NCBI GenBank assembly: GCA_019217005.1
Contig: JAHBNG010000036.1
Span: 1-64,000 of the forward strand
Source: Chloroflexi bacterium TSY
Lineage (GTDB): Bacteria; Chloroflexota; Anaerolineae; Caldilineales; Caldilineaceae
DNA: 64,000 nt
Direction: 5' to 3'
In this document: one piece after another, positions 1 through 9,437 of the stretch
Layout: each line of letters begins with the position of its first letter
Numbering within the stretch: position 1 is the first letter of the stretch
Notes under the pieces: generated by a model
The model's database searches: none
Seen by the model: only the letters and a program-made list of their open reading frames with translations
What the model was told of the DNA's origin: nothing
Position numbers and translations under genes: made by a program

Positions 1-1255
1 CTGGATGTTCAAGCGGATGGTAGTGGCGTGTGTGATGAATCAGGAGGATGGAGCAGGTGCGCAAGCGATTTGGGACAACGACGGTCGAGTTGGAGGGGTT
101 GAGGTCGTGGCTGTCGTCGTATGGGATCACGCATGTGGCGATGGAGAGTACGGGAGTGTATTGGAAACCGATCTACAATGTGTTGCATGAGCATTTTGAG
201 GTCTGGATTGTGAATGCCCCATCTGGCACAGGTGCCTGGTCGCAAGACGGATGAGAGCGATGCGGCCTGGATCACGAAACTGATGAGTTATGGACTGCTG
301 GAGCGCAGTTTCATTCCAGATGTGGAGCAAAGGGACTTGCGAGACCTGACGCTATCGGACGCGTCTCTTGCAAGAAAGAGTGCGGCAGTCAATCGCCTGC
401 ATAAGGTGTTGGAAGATGCCAACGTCAAGTTGGGATCGGTGGTCACGAGCATCCAAGGTGTATCGGCACGCCAGATGATCGAGGCCCTGATTGCAGATGA
501 GATGGACCCAGAAGCCATGGCTGACTTGGCACAAAAGCGGCTGCGGGCCAAGATTCCCCAGTTGGTTGATGCGTTGACGGGACTGGTCCGTCCTCATCAT
601 CGTTTTATGCTGCAAAGTTCCATCATCTCGATCACCTGAATGTACGCATTGATGCCCTCAATCAACAGATTGGGGTCCTCATGGCTCCATGCTGACCTCA
701 TCGCACGCCTAGATGCCATTCCCGGTGTGGGGCGAGTCGTCGCCGAGATAATTCTGGCGGAGATCGGTCCCTCGGTCGAAAGCTGGCCCTCAGCTAAGAA
801 ACTGGCCTCCTGGGCTTGTGTCTGTCCTGGCAACAACGAATCGGCGGGCAAACGCAAAGTGGTCGCCGACGAAGGCCAGAAATGGTTGTCACCGCCCTCG
901 TTGAAGCGGCAGGCCGCCTCTCGCACAAGGACACCTATCTCGCCGCATTCCTCTCCGTATCATTCCATCTTGACCATCGTCTATCATCATCGACAAGCCC
1001 GATGCCGTCTTTGAAGAACTCGGCGGCGACTTCTTTCTCAAACGACGCAAGGAGCATGCAAACCGGCGCACTCAAAACCCTCAGGTCCCTCGGCTGGGTT
1101 TTCTTGGCACCGACCGCCTAAGTACGGTGCTCACTACAACTGATTTGCGTTGGGCACAGGCGACGCCACCCACTCTGGCGGGTCAACTTGGACCCGCTTC
1201 TTTCAACGCGGCCTTTAACCCTCTCTCTCTTCTCTTGCTGCCCTTTTTTTTGGGC
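1..1255 (+). mobile_element. IS110-family element, copy 1 (left end outside window)
   Basis: This is a degenerate IS110-type insertion sequence that enters the window already inside its transposase gene. Its 3' non-coding end, with CTGCCC, a T run and GGGC, matches the end of the second copy at 61565-63006. The right boundary is set by comparing the two copies: both run directly into AGAC, the interior side of a MITE-B end. IS110 elements use a DEDD transposase and a bridge RNA and normally leave only a dinucleotide core at the junction; AG (CT on the other strand) fits as that core. Confidence 0.8.
3..1121 (+). pseudogene. IS110-family transposase, multiply frameshifted
   Basis: The pieces in different frames align end to end with the better copy at 61706-62889. 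They include the RuvC-like start (DVHKRMVVACV), the segment around THVAMESTGVYWKP, the KTDESDAAW region and the C-terminal helix-hairpin-helix/transposase-20 part (IPGVGRVVAEIILAEIGPS). At least four small indels separate the pieces, and the 5' end is cut by the window edge. It cannot give a functional transposase as written. The indel density is far above that of the second copy, so this is either an old copy or poorly polished sequence. Confidence 0.85.
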
Positions 1256-1532
1256 AGACTCAGTAGATCAAATTTGGCGTTTTTGGCTATTTTCAGTCGA
1301 GATTGCAGGGATTTTGGAGTCATTTATTCAGATTTCGGTTACAGAAAACAACCTATTTCATATCTGAAAATCGCCCAAATCTAACGCAAAAACTAGATAT
1401 CGACCGGCAAATTTGTATTTATGTCAACTGTTTAGCCAGAATTCTCTCTCAAAACCTGAAATTTGGATCTACTGAGACTGCAGTCGTGTCATTCTCAAGC
1501 GGAGCGAAGAATCTAACGATTGCGGTCTACTG
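1256..1532 (+). repeat. MITE-B copy 1, interrupted by MITE-A copy 1
   Basis: The interior and right end (1475-1532) end in ATTGCGGTCTACTG, the shared MITE-B terminus. The left end is AGACT next to IS110 copy 1. The element is split by MITE-A at 1261-1474. The same arrangement, IS110 end followed by MITE-B, recurs at 61508-61564. Nesting order seen: MITE-B first, then IS110 into its end, and MITE-A into the remainder. Confidence 0.7.
1261..1474 (+). repeat. MITE-A copy 1
   Basis: This is a 214-bp non-coding element with 16-bp terminal inverted repeats, CAGTAGATCCAAATTT at one end and its complement at the other. This copy lacks one C in the left repeat. It is flanked by an exact 5-bp direct repeat AGACT at 1256-1260 and 1475-1479. 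It is almost identical in sequence to 57882-58096 and, inverted, to 6206-6420. It encodes no transposase, so it would need mobilisation in trans. Confidence 0.9.
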
Positions 1533-1744
1533 ACTATTGAAAATTGCACTGTGATGAAAGGCGCACAAGAATGAGGAATCAATCCCATCACGTGACTGAA
1601 GCCTGGACGTCTACCTTCGTAGACCAGTCTAAACGGACAGGATGCTGTCTACGAAGTCAGACAGGCAGCACTGCATCGAGAAAGATTTTGATCTATCTGT
1701 GTCGTTTTTGCCTCAGTGCGTAAAATCTCACCCGAAATTGAGTA
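1533..1744. other. intergenic stretch without a gene
   Basis: No credible coding sequence is seen. There is a short perfect stem, GTCTAC-CTTC-GTAGAC, near 1610 and a related GTCTACGAAGTCAGAC near 1648. These may be the remnant of another small inverted-repeat element. I see no promoter that can be named with confidence. Confidence 0.4.
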
Positions 1745-1872
1745 ATATAGCCTTTCAGAAAAAGATTTTCTTGTCGTTGATGGCATTTCAGCTCGTCAGC
1801 TCTCTGGCTGACCGGCTGAAATGCTGACAAGCTACTGTTGCGTATGGAAAAGCATTATCTGAACATCTATAG
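1745..1872 (+). repeat. MITE-F copy 1
   Basis: This 128-bp element has imperfect terminal repeats of the type CTATAG...TTCAG and an internal palindrome built on CAGC-GGTCAG/CTGACCGGCTG. Related copies lie at 39851-39986 and, inverted, at 48926-49053. Its right end runs to within 14 bp of the likely start of the regulator gene at 1886, so it has replaced the native upstream region of that gene. Confidence 0.8.
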
Positions 1873-1885
1873 TAGGAAGAAATTT

Positions 1886-4800
1886 GTGTCTCAAATCAAG
1901 CTTTATTTATTTGGTACGCCGCGACTGGAAGTAAATGGACAACCCGTCCAAGTTTCGCTACGCAAAGCACTGGCTCTGTTTGCATATCTAGCCCTCACCC
2001 GTCAACCGCACAGTCGCGATCAGCTGGCAACGCTCTTCTGGCCCGAAAGTAGTCAGAAAAATGCCCGCGCCAGCCTACGTCGCTTTCTTTACGACATCAA
2101 CCAACGCATACCGTTTGATCTTTTAGCTGTTACACCGGAAGCGATTGGTCTGAATCCAGATCTCGATCTCTGGATCGACGTCGAAGAGTTTCGCAATTGC
2201 GCGGCGACTGTCTCCTTGGCCATGCAAACCGATCGTGATCTATCGTTAGAGACAGAACAAACACTCGTTGCCGCCGCTGCACTATATGGCGGTGATTTTA
2301 TGGCTGGCTTTACATTGCCCGACTGCCCTGATTTTGATGAGTGGCAATTCTTTCAGCGAGAGGAGTTGCATCAAGTTGTGGCACAAGTGCTAATCCAGCT
2401 GGTCGATATGTACGCTGACCGAGAAGCCTACGATGAGGCGCTACCCCATGCTCGGCGCTGGTTGGCGCTGGACCCGCTACATGAAGCTGCGCACGGGCGT
2501 TTGATGGAACTCTATGCATTGGCAGGGCAGCAAGCGGCCGCACTCCGTCAGTATGAAGAATGTGTGCGTGTGCTCGATGAGGAGTTCGCTGTACCACCGA
2601 ACGATGAAATAAACAGCTTGTTTGAAGCAATTCGGACCAGGAAATTTCCCGCAACGGATGGTTCTTTGTTCCTGAAGCGTTCATTTGATAGCAATCATCG
2701 ATCTGTGCCCAATGAACAACCGGTCACCACAAATGACTTTCAACCAAAACGGAACTTGCCATCGCCACTGACCCCATTTGTTGGACGCCAGCAGGAACTC
2801 ATTGATATTGTGGATCGTCTAGGTGATCCGACCTGTCGTCTGTTAACCTTAATTGGAACGGGTGGGATAGGGAAGACGCGGTTAGCGATTGAAGCAGCAA
2901 GGCTGATTGCAGATGATCAAGAAAAAATGGAGCTGTTTGCCGATGGTGTCTATTTCGTACCACTCCAACCATTGATCGCTGCTGATGATATCGTGCCGGC
3001 CATTGCGCAGGCGATCGGTTTTCAGTTCCACCAGAATCGATCACCCCAGCAGCAGCTGTTTGATTATCTGCATGACAAGCAGATGCTGCTCGTGTTGGAT
3101 AACTTTGAACATTTATTAGATGGAGCCGCTCTGGTGGCCGAAATCCTCATGCAGAGCCACTCGGTGAAGCTCTTGGTGACCTCTCGAGTCGCGCTTAAGC
3201 TGTTGGAGGAATGGTTCTTTCCAATTGTTGGCATGTCAATGCCGCCCAAAAGCATGAACGGGCAAAGTGTACAAGGTCAGTATTCTCCATCCGGTACCCC
3301 CGCTATAGATGCTCATACAGAGCAAAATATAGAAGCAGACAAACTTTTCGAAACGTATGACTCTGTGCAGTTGTTCTGCCAAAATGCGGCAAGAATGCAA
3401 TCTGATTTTCAGCTGAGCAAAGAACAAACTTCTGTTACACGGATTTGCCACCTGGTCGAAGGGATGCCGCTAGGTCTCGAGTTAGCTGCGTCGTGGCTGA
3501 GAGCTCTCTCATGTAAACAGATTGCGGATGAGCTTGAAAAAGGGGTTGATATTTTAACAACACGGCATCAGAATGTGCCGGAACGCCACCGGAGTATGCG
3601 CGTTGTCTTAGAACAGTCGTGGCAGCTACTGACCGACGAGGAGAAAGCTGTGTTGAGTTGTTTGTCGGTTTTCCATGGAGACTTTGATAGAAAAGCCGCA
3701 ACCGCTGTTGCAGATGCCTCTGTATTATCATTGGCAGCATTGGTAGAGAAATCGCTGATACGGATGACAACCCCTGGACGACATCAGCTTCACGAATTAT
3801 TGCGACAATTTGCCTCTGAACAACTGCTTGCCGCCGAGCATGAAGCGACTTTGGCACGTTACGGTCACTACTATCTCCATTTATTGGTCGACCAAGGTGA
3901 ACTGCTCAAAGGTATAGAGCAACAGAGAGCTCTCATGCTCATTCAAGAAGAAATTGAAAATGCTATCCCGGCTTGGCAATACTTGTGGCACCAGCCTGTA
4001 AATGAAAAGAGAGTACTCCAACTCCGAGCGGCAGCAGATTGCCTGGGGCTGTTTTATCTGTATCAAGCACGTTACTATGAAGGAGAAGTGACCTTTCGCA
4101 GAGCCGTAAAGGAATCACAGGCAGTGCTGCACGCGGATAGTGAATCAGAAGATGTAGAGTCAACCACCGAATGGGCCAAACCAATCATCGCAAATCTTCT
4201 CGCCTGGCAAAGTCGATTTGGCCTCTCTTCAAGCGGCGCGGAAGAGGCCCTCTATATTGCACAACGAAGCCTGGACGTGATACAGGGCGTGAATCTGACC
4301 AATCGGGATATACAACGTGTCCATGCTTTCAGCCTCTTCGTGTTGGGACACGCCCAATACCTCTTGGGGCTTACAGAACAGGCGACGCACCACCTGAAAG
4401 CAAGCATATCACTGTCTCAAGCAGCAGGTGATGAGCTGGGCGAAGCGATGGTCTGTGAAACGTTTGGCAGGCTGGTAACCGCCAAAGACAACGAGCTAGC
4501 GCGTAAACTGATGCAGAAAAGCTTGACCTTATACCAGAAACAGAACAATCCGATCGGCCTTGCCGAGACGCAGGTTTCCCTTGCCGCCGTGAGTCGCTAT
4601 GCTGGCGCCATTGACGAAGCGTGGCGTATGTACGATCAAGCACTCAGGCTTTTCCAGCAACAAAAAAATTCATGGGGAATTCGAGAGGCATTGACCGAAA
4701 AAGGGTATCTGGCGCTCAGTTTAGGACGGTATCATGATGCCATAGAGTGTCTCGGAGCAAGTGCAGCCATTAGTCAGGAGGTTGGTCAGTGGAATCAACA

Positions 4801-5602
4801 GGGTGGGGTCATTACAAATTTGGGTGCGGCCTATTGGCTGTCTGGGAACTTCACAAAAGGATGCCACTTTTTGCAACAAGGTATAGCGGCTTATGAGGAA
4901 ATGGGTGCTACGCGATGGGCCTATTGGGCCAGAGCGTCTGCCGCTGAAGCGGATGCCTATGCCGGTCATTACGAGAAGGCTAGGCAAAATGCTCAGCAAA
5001 TTTTGCTCGAAACGAATCAACCTGACCGTATATTGGGACGTGCGACCGCTCTACGAGTCCTAGGATGGGTCGCGTTGGCCAAATCTCAATATCATGAGGC
5101 GCTACACTTTTTAAGAGAGAGTATCGATGCTTTTGCGCAAGCGGCGGACGTTTCCTCGGCCGGTTGGATCACACTTTCGCGCGCACCATATGGCCGAGCG
5201 TTATACGGCGCAGGACTCCACCAAGAAGCAAAGGAGCAGCTTTATCGTGGGTTGGAGCATAGCATTAAGATGCGAAGCCATCTGCCAGCGCTCAATCTGA
5301 TCGCCACGATTTCGCTGGTGTTTGCTAGCGAAAATAGACAAGAATCTCGATCTAGAGGATTGGAGCTTCACGCACTTGTACAGAGATATCCATTGATGAC
5401 AAATTCACCCTTGATGAAGGATGTTAATCAAGTTCACATTCCTCAACATGGGGAGCCAACAGAGCAAGATGTTGTCGCGCAAATAGAAGGAAATCAAGTA
5501 TTGGAAACGGAATGGTGGCGACAATCTGAGATGCTATTTGAGGAACTGAATGAGTTAGGATGGGGACAATCAGCAGACTGCAATCGTGTCATTCTCGAGT
5601 GA
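1886..5602 (+). CDS. BTAD/NB-ARC/TPR transcriptional regulator (SARP/AfsR-like)
   Basis: This is a 1238-residue regulator of the type common in Chloroflexota. The N-terminus carries an OmpR-type DNA-binding domain (IKLYLFGTPRLEVNG) followed by a bacterial transcriptional activator domain to about residue 250. A STAND/NB-ARC ATPase follows, with a P-loop (GTGGIGKTR, about 323-331) and Walker B (LLVLDNFEH, about 401). The rest is a long TPR array. GTG at 1886 is preferred over the upstream ATG at 1844 because AGGAAG lies just before it and the residues upstream are encoded by MITE-F. The last ten or so codons and the stop lie inside MITE-B at 5571-5643, so the native C-terminus has been replaced. 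The target genes are not evident. Confidence 0.88.
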   Translation: MSQIKLYLFGTPRLEVNGQPVQVSLRKALALFAYLALTRQPHSRDQLATLFWPESSQKNARASLRRFLYDINQRIPFDLLAVTPEAIGLNPDLDLWIDVEEFRNCAATVSLAMQTDRDLSLETEQTLVAAAALYGGDFMAGFTLPDCPDFDEWQFFQREELHQVVAQVLIQLVDMYADREAYDEALPHARRWLALDPLHEAAHGRLMELYALAGQQAAALRQYEECVRVLDEEFAVPPNDEINSLFEAIRTRKFPATDGSLFLKRSFDSNHRSVPNEQPVTTNDFQPKRNLPSPLTPFVGRQQELIDIVDRLGDPTCRLLTLIGTGGIGKTRLAIEAARLIADDQEKMELFADGVYFVPLQPLIAADDIVPAIAQAIGFQFHQNRSPQQQLFDYLHDKQMLLVLDNFEHLLDGAALVAEILMQSHSVKLLVTSRVALKLLEEWFFPIVGMSMPPKSMNGQSVQGQYSPSGTPAIDAHTEQNIEADKLFETYDSVQLFCQNAARMQSDFQLSKEQTSVTRICHLVEGMPLGLELAASWLRALSCKQIADELEKGVDILTTRHQNVPERHRSMRVVLEQSWQLLTDEEKAVLSCLSVFHGDFDRKAATAVADASVLSLAALVEKSLIRMTTPGRHQLHELLRQFASEQLLAAEHEATLARYGHYYLHLLVDQGELLKGIEQQRALMLIQEEIENAIPAWQYLWHQPVNEKRVLQLRAAADCLGLFYLYQARYYEGEVTFRRAVKESQAVLHADSESEDVESTTEWAKPIIANLLAWQSRFGLSSSGAEEALYIAQRSLDVIQGVNLTNRDIQRVHAFSLFVLGHAQYLLGLTEQATHHLKASISLSQAAGDELGEAMVCETFGRLVTAKDNELARKLMQKSLTLYQKQNNPIGLAETQVSLAAVSRYAGAIDEAWRMYDQALRLFQQQKNSWGIREALTEKGYLALSLGRYHDAIECLGASAAISQEVGQWNQQGGVITNLGAAYWLSGNFTKGCHFLQQGIAAYEEMGATRWAYWARASAAEADAYAGHYEKARQNAQQILLETNQPDRILGRATALRVLGWVALAKSQYHEALHFLRESIDAFAQAADVSSAGWITLSRAPYGRALYGAGLHQEAKEQLYRGLEHSIKMRSHLPALNLIATISLVFASENRQESRSRGLELHALVQRYPLMTNSPLMKDVNQVHIPQHGEPTEQDVVAQIEGNQVLETEWWRQSEMLFEELNELGWGQSADCNRVILE

Positions 5603-5643
5603 AACGAAGGCTTGTCCTGAGCGAAGCCGAAGGAATCTAACGA
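5571..5643 (+). repeat. MITE-B copy 2 (right end missing)
   Basis: It starts CAGCAGACTGCAATCGTG and matches the interior of the 86-bp copy at 40269-40354 in inverted orientation. It ends at AATCTAACGAT, without the terminal TGCGGTCTACTG. The stop codon of the upstream regulator is at 5600-5602 inside the element. Confidence 0.7.
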
Positions 5644-5822
5644 TACACAAATTTCAAAATATTCATGCATTTTTTTTGTCTCCGGACGTATATCTATAGT
5701 AGCGATCAGCAAACTGCTGCGGAAAAATGGGGATCAATGAACAAGCTCAAGCGATGTAGTTTGCTGATCGTTCGATTCAGAACTTAATATAATTTGAATC
5801 ATGAATGAGCAAGGAAATTCAA

Positions 5823-6537
5823 ATGAAGCAGTATCGTTTTACATTAGTTATGCTCATATTTGCCGCCGTTTTATACATCGTGGGGGTACAATTGGAATTG
5901 GATCTTTTTGAGCGCTTCGAGCGATGGGAGGTAGATGAGATGTTGGTTTCAGTGTTAATTGTTTGTGTGGGGTATGGGGCTGATCTAGTGACAAAAATGT
6001 ATCAATTTGAAATAGAACAGCGCAACCGGGCTCTCTTTAATGAAACCATGCGGTCGGTTCTCCATCTCTTGAATAATTTCCTGCAATCTGTCTATCTCTT
6101 GACCTTCGAAGCAAAGAAACATGACGTTTTAAATCAACAGAAAATAGAACATCTAGAGTCCCTAATCGCCAGAACAAGCGAGCAACTCAACAAACTTGCC
6201 AAACTCAGTAGATCCAAATTTCAGGTTTTGAGAGAGAATTCTGGCTAAACAGTTGACATAAATACAAATTTGCCGGTCGATATCTAGTTTTTGCGTTAGA
6301 TTTTGGCGATTTTCAGATATGAAATAGGTTGTTTTCTGTAACCGAAATCTGAATAAATGACTCCAAAATCCCTGCAATCTCGACTGAAAATCGCCAAAAA
6401 CGCCAAATTTGGATCTACTGATACTGTCAACGCTTGAATTGGATCACATTCGTGCCTTTTCCGATCCCGAGCGCGAGGGCAAGATTGATGGTCGTTTCCT
6501 ATCAAACGGCAAAGAATCCAACATCTCGGCATCATGA
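5823..6537 (+). pseudogene. small two-helix membrane protein gene, interrupted by MITE-A
   Basis: The start at 5823 follows AAGGAA with good spacing. Two hydrophobic segments (about residues 4-24 and 38-56) are followed by a long helical region, NETMRSVLHLLNNFLQS and onward, that resembles a histidine-kinase dimerisation helix without a catalytic domain. MITE-A is inserted at 6206. As it stands translation would end at 6248 inside the element. Removing the 215-bp element and one 5-bp flank joins codon AAA-CT to GTCAACG and reads on as LSTLELDHIRAFSDPE to a stop at 6535-6537, giving 164 residues from this start. The function is unknown; no family is recognised. Confidence 0.7.
6206..6420 (-). 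repeat. MITE-A copy 2
   Basis: This is a 215-bp element with CAGTAGATCCAAATTT at its left end and the complement at its right end, in the opposite orientation to the other two copies. The flanks are AAACT (6201-6205) and ATACT (6421-6425), an imperfect 5-bp duplication. Reading-frame restoration of the host gene supports these boundaries. Confidence 0.9.
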
Positions 6538-6871
6538 GAGCGTATCGGAATGATAAAATGAATAGGGATCGGGTCGATGATCGAGGAATTGCCTTATAGC
6601 CTAGTGCGTCGTCTAAACTATAGTTCGGATCATTCTCGTTGCCCAGACCGAATTTTTAGGACGGACGAAGCACTAGTTCGCCACCAATACAATCAATCCA
6701 GCGGTAGATCTTGTGATCATTATTCTGTTGTTTGCTGTCACATAACTTCTTTTGGACTCTGACTCCAACATCTTTCTGCAGTGAAATATCACCACTCCCT
6801 TTTTGATTGATTAATCGAACGGGCAATGAAACGATGAATCGGCTCCCTTTCAAATGGCAATGATTTCTTGC
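6538..6871. other. intergenic stretch without a clear gene
   Basis: No complete gene is seen. On the minus strand near 6800-6853 a short open stretch reads KGSRFIVSLPVR, which resembles the last strand of a histidine-kinase ATPase domain. It has no upstream kinase and may be a remnant of a lost sensor partner of the response regulator at 6872-7626. Confidence 0.35.
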
Positions 6872-7242
6872 TTATGGGGAAAGAAGGCTGTGTTCAAGCG
6901 CATAGTTCACAAGTCCCGCGCGATCGTGTCGATCTAGTTTGTCGTAAATATGTAGACGATGTGTTTTGATAGTATTGAGACTGACCGTTAAATGATTGGC
7001 AATCTCACGATTTGTGAAGCCCTGGGCAATCAGGAGCAAAATTTCCCGTTCGCGCGCGGTCAAGCGGTTGTAGCGAGGAGGAGATTTGTGTTTCAAATAA
7101 TTCCGCGCATGGCTACCCGAGATTGATGCTGATACATAAACACCCCCTCTGTATACAGAATGAATTGCCTTGACTAACTCTTCGCCCGGTGCTTCCTTGA
7201 GCAGATAGCCAGAGGCACCTGCTCGCAGAGCTTCGAAAAAAA
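6872..7242 (-). pseudogene. NarL/FixJ-type response regulator, LuxR DNA-binding half
   Basis: This piece holds the end of the receiver (ALRAGASGYLLKEAPGEELVKAI) and a typical LuxR/GerE helix-turn-helix: LTAREREILLLIAQGFTNRE followed by NTIKTHRLHIYDKL. It is cut from the receiver by MITE-G at 7243-7346. An independent start exists inside the element (ATG at 7318), so a shortened DNA-binding protein with a foreign N-terminus could still be made. Whether it is made cannot be judged from sequence. Confidence 0.8.
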
Positions 7243-7346
7243 CAGTAGCAGCAAAAGTCGGGTACAAATTTTTCATGCAAACAGAGGGCTGCTCTAGGAT
7301 TTCACCCCTTATGGTCATTTTTTGTACCCGACTTTTGCCGTAGCTG
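7243..7346 (-). repeat. MITE-G, inserted in the response regulator gene
   Basis: This 104-bp element has long terminal inverted repeats: CAGTAGCAGCAAAAGTCG and CAGCTACGGCAAAAGTCG, each continuing GGTACAAA. It is flanked by seven A residues on each side, so it entered a homopolymer. Frame restoration needs a duplication of 3 or 6 bases, or 5 with one slipped base. It is the only copy in the window. Its CAGTAG terminus links it to MITE-A and MITE-B. Confidence 0.8.
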
Positions 7347-7626
7347 AAAAAAATGCCTCGTCTGTATGCATTGTCAAAACGATAATTTTCACGTCAGGCC
7401 GTTCAGCTTTGCATCGTCGGGTTGCATCTAATCCATTCATGTCGCCCAAAGTGATGTCCATTAGGACAATATCAGGGTGATGCTGCGCCACCATGCGAAT
7501 GGCGTCGTGTCCATTGTCAGCTTGGCCAATCACATTCAAGCCGGACTCATCTTCCAATAAAGCAATGAGACCATCACGAACAATGGCATGATCATCTACG
7601 ACAATCAAATCGATCAGTTTATGCAT
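7347..7626 (-). pseudogene. NarL/FixJ-type response regulator, receiver half (interrupted)
   Basis: The start ATG at 7626 follows GAGGGAA. The receiver domain is clear: acidic pair (VVDDH), phospho-acceptor Asp in DIVLMDITLGDMNG and the Thr of VLTMHT. After DEAFF the frame runs into MITE-G and stops at 7315. The coding sequence resumes on the other side of the element as FFEALRAGASGYLLKEA, the usual receiver C-terminus. The gene was a complete response regulator before the insertion. No intact histidine kinase is adjacent. Confidence 0.85.
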
Positions 7627-7713
7627 AAGTATGTTCCCTCAATCGGATCTACTTTCTCTTGAGTCATATGAAGCCTTTTGGCAAATAAATATATCAAATT
7701 GGAAAATGATTTT

Positions 7714-8280
7714 TTAACGCTGAATTAGCGGCAAGAACAAAATTCTGTTCGATTGCCCAAAGAGGCCAAACTGCGTTAGGTGACAAACCGCCACGGTAAG
7801 TTGATTCTTCTCTTTGTCGCGCAGAACGAGATGGTCCTCATCGTCATCACACGTTTCCGTTACTGGTCGCCAGGCGTTTTGGCGTACGTCACGGAAATAA
7901 AGCATCAATAACTCTTCGTCAATCTGTGCAATATCCTCGTCCGCATAGCGAATCGTGATCTGAATTGGCTCATCAAACTTGAAGTCGTCGTCGATTGCGT
8001 CGCCGTTTAAGGCTTTAAGCACAAACGTCAGCCGACCAAACAAGCCTGGGGCAATCGCAAGTGCCTCATCATCCAGTTCGGTTTCAGTCCAACGGAAGCG
8101 GGTCTTTCGCGAAACAGAATTGGCCGGAAAGCGGATCTCAACATCATTGTTATCTGTGCTGAGTCGATCGTCAGTGTCCGTATCGACATCTATCTCTCGC
8201 TCTTCACACTCATCCTCTTCTCCATCACCATCGTCGTCGTCACATAGATCATCGTCTTGATTGTATATGCAGGTTTTAAA
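7714..8280 (-). pseudogene. C-terminal fragment of a secreted Chloroflexota-type protein
   Basis: The frame is open from a stop at 8281-8283 to 7714 without an upstream ATG or GTG, so the 5' part is missing. The fragment starts with an acidic stretch (DDDLCDDDDGDGEEDECEE). It continues with a ZU5-like beta domain (VEIRFPANSVS, then ITIRYADEDIAQIDEE and LMLYFRD) and ends in FGLFGQSNRILFLPLIQR. The last residues match those of the neighbouring protease (NKLLFLPLFQR). A weak TTG start at 8043 is possible for a shorter product. The molecular role is unknown. Confidence 0.6.
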
Positions 8281-8331
8281 TTAAAAAATACATCAATTTA
8301 ATAGATAGATTCCGATGCTTGTATCCAGGCC

Positions 8332-8371
8332 AATCAAAAAAGGCGATGCTATACTGTCGCCTTCTTTGATC
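8332..8371 (-). terminator. hairpin downstream of the protease gene
   Basis: The palindrome pairs ATCAAA...AAGGCGA with TCGCC-TTC-TTTGAT around a short loop and lies 14 bp beyond the protease stop codon. On the minus strand it is followed by a T-rich run. It fits an intrinsic terminator. Confidence 0.6.
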
Positions 8372-8384
8372 AATGGTGATGATT

Positions 8385-9437
8385 CTATCGCTGGAACAGC
8401 GGCAAGAACAGGAGTTTGTTCGGTTGACTGACGAGAGCACTGGCCGTAATTGTCATATCTGCTGCACACTGATCCTCCATGCTCGCAGCCTGATTGCCAC
8501 TAACTGTGGGCGCAGGGCTGTTATCTTTGCACTGAAGACTGCCGTTGACGTTGTTCAATTCGATGATTAGACCACCACTATTCTTGAATGCCTGCAAATC
8601 GCCACCGATCTCATTGCGGCTCGCTTGAATTGGACCATTGTTTTCCTCAAGCTGCAGGTTGCCGTCGATGCGTGTATCGGTGATTGTCGCGTCCCCTCCC
8701 AGCTTGATCTGAATGTCTCCACCAATGTCAGAGTTTTGTCTTACAATCACAGCGCTCGCACCATCCGCCTGAATATTGCCGTCTACACGCACGCCGGTCG
8801 CGGTAAGGCTTGCTTGACTGAGGATTTGTACATTGCTTGTGACAGTGGTGCCATTCAATCGTGCCGATTGACCTTCAGCAACAACGATACTGTCTACAGT
8901 GATCCCGTCTAAGTTTAGCGTACTACTACAATTGAGTTGAGTGCCGGCAGAAACCACGACGCCCTCACAATGACACCCACTAGAACTTGGCGGATCCGAA
9001 GCCGTTGGGAGGCTGGCGAATAGATCGATTAACCCTGCTCCTAACTCTGCTTGCAGAGGTTCAGCAGTTGTGAGAATGCGGTTGACAATCTCTGCACCGG
9101 TTAACCCTGGCGAAGCCGCCCGGATGAGCGCAGCTTGTGCTGCGACAAAGGGCGTCGCCATCGACGTTCCGCTCCAGCTTGCATAACCATCGATTGGAAA
9201 GGCACTGTAGATTCCTTCGCCTGGTGCAGCCACGCTAATCCAGTCGCCAAAGTTCGAGAATGCGGTTATCTGTTTGTATTGGTCGACTGCTCCAACAGCG
9301 AGTACACCATCTTCTGCAGCCGGGAAGAGCGGCTGATTCGACGCGAGATTGCCTGAGGCTGCCACAACAACAATCCCAGCATTGACCGCATCTGCAATCA
9401 CATCATCCAGAATATCAGAATCAAAGGCTGTGCCTAG
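8385..9437 (-). pseudogene. subtilisin-like protease, C-terminal part (split by IS701-type element)
   Basis: This piece carries the end of the S8 catalytic domain, with the oxyanion region (VVAASGN) and the catalytic Ser in SWSGTSMATPFVAAQ. It is followed by a parallel beta-helix-like region rich in short G/N/D repeats and a C-terminus ending NKLLFLPLFQR, a probable surface-sorting or anchoring tail of this phylum. Joined to 11039-11860 across one CTAG, the coding length is 1875 bases (624 residues) with no frame break, and the seam reads NMSLGTAFDSD. The protein would have been secreted. Confidence 0.85.

Noticed and set aside
6656..6853. Minus-strand stretch ending a histidine-kinase-like motif (GSRFIVSLPVR)
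   Set aside because: It is too short, lacks any kinase domain upstream, and only one motif-like segment supports it; recorded only as a possible remnant.
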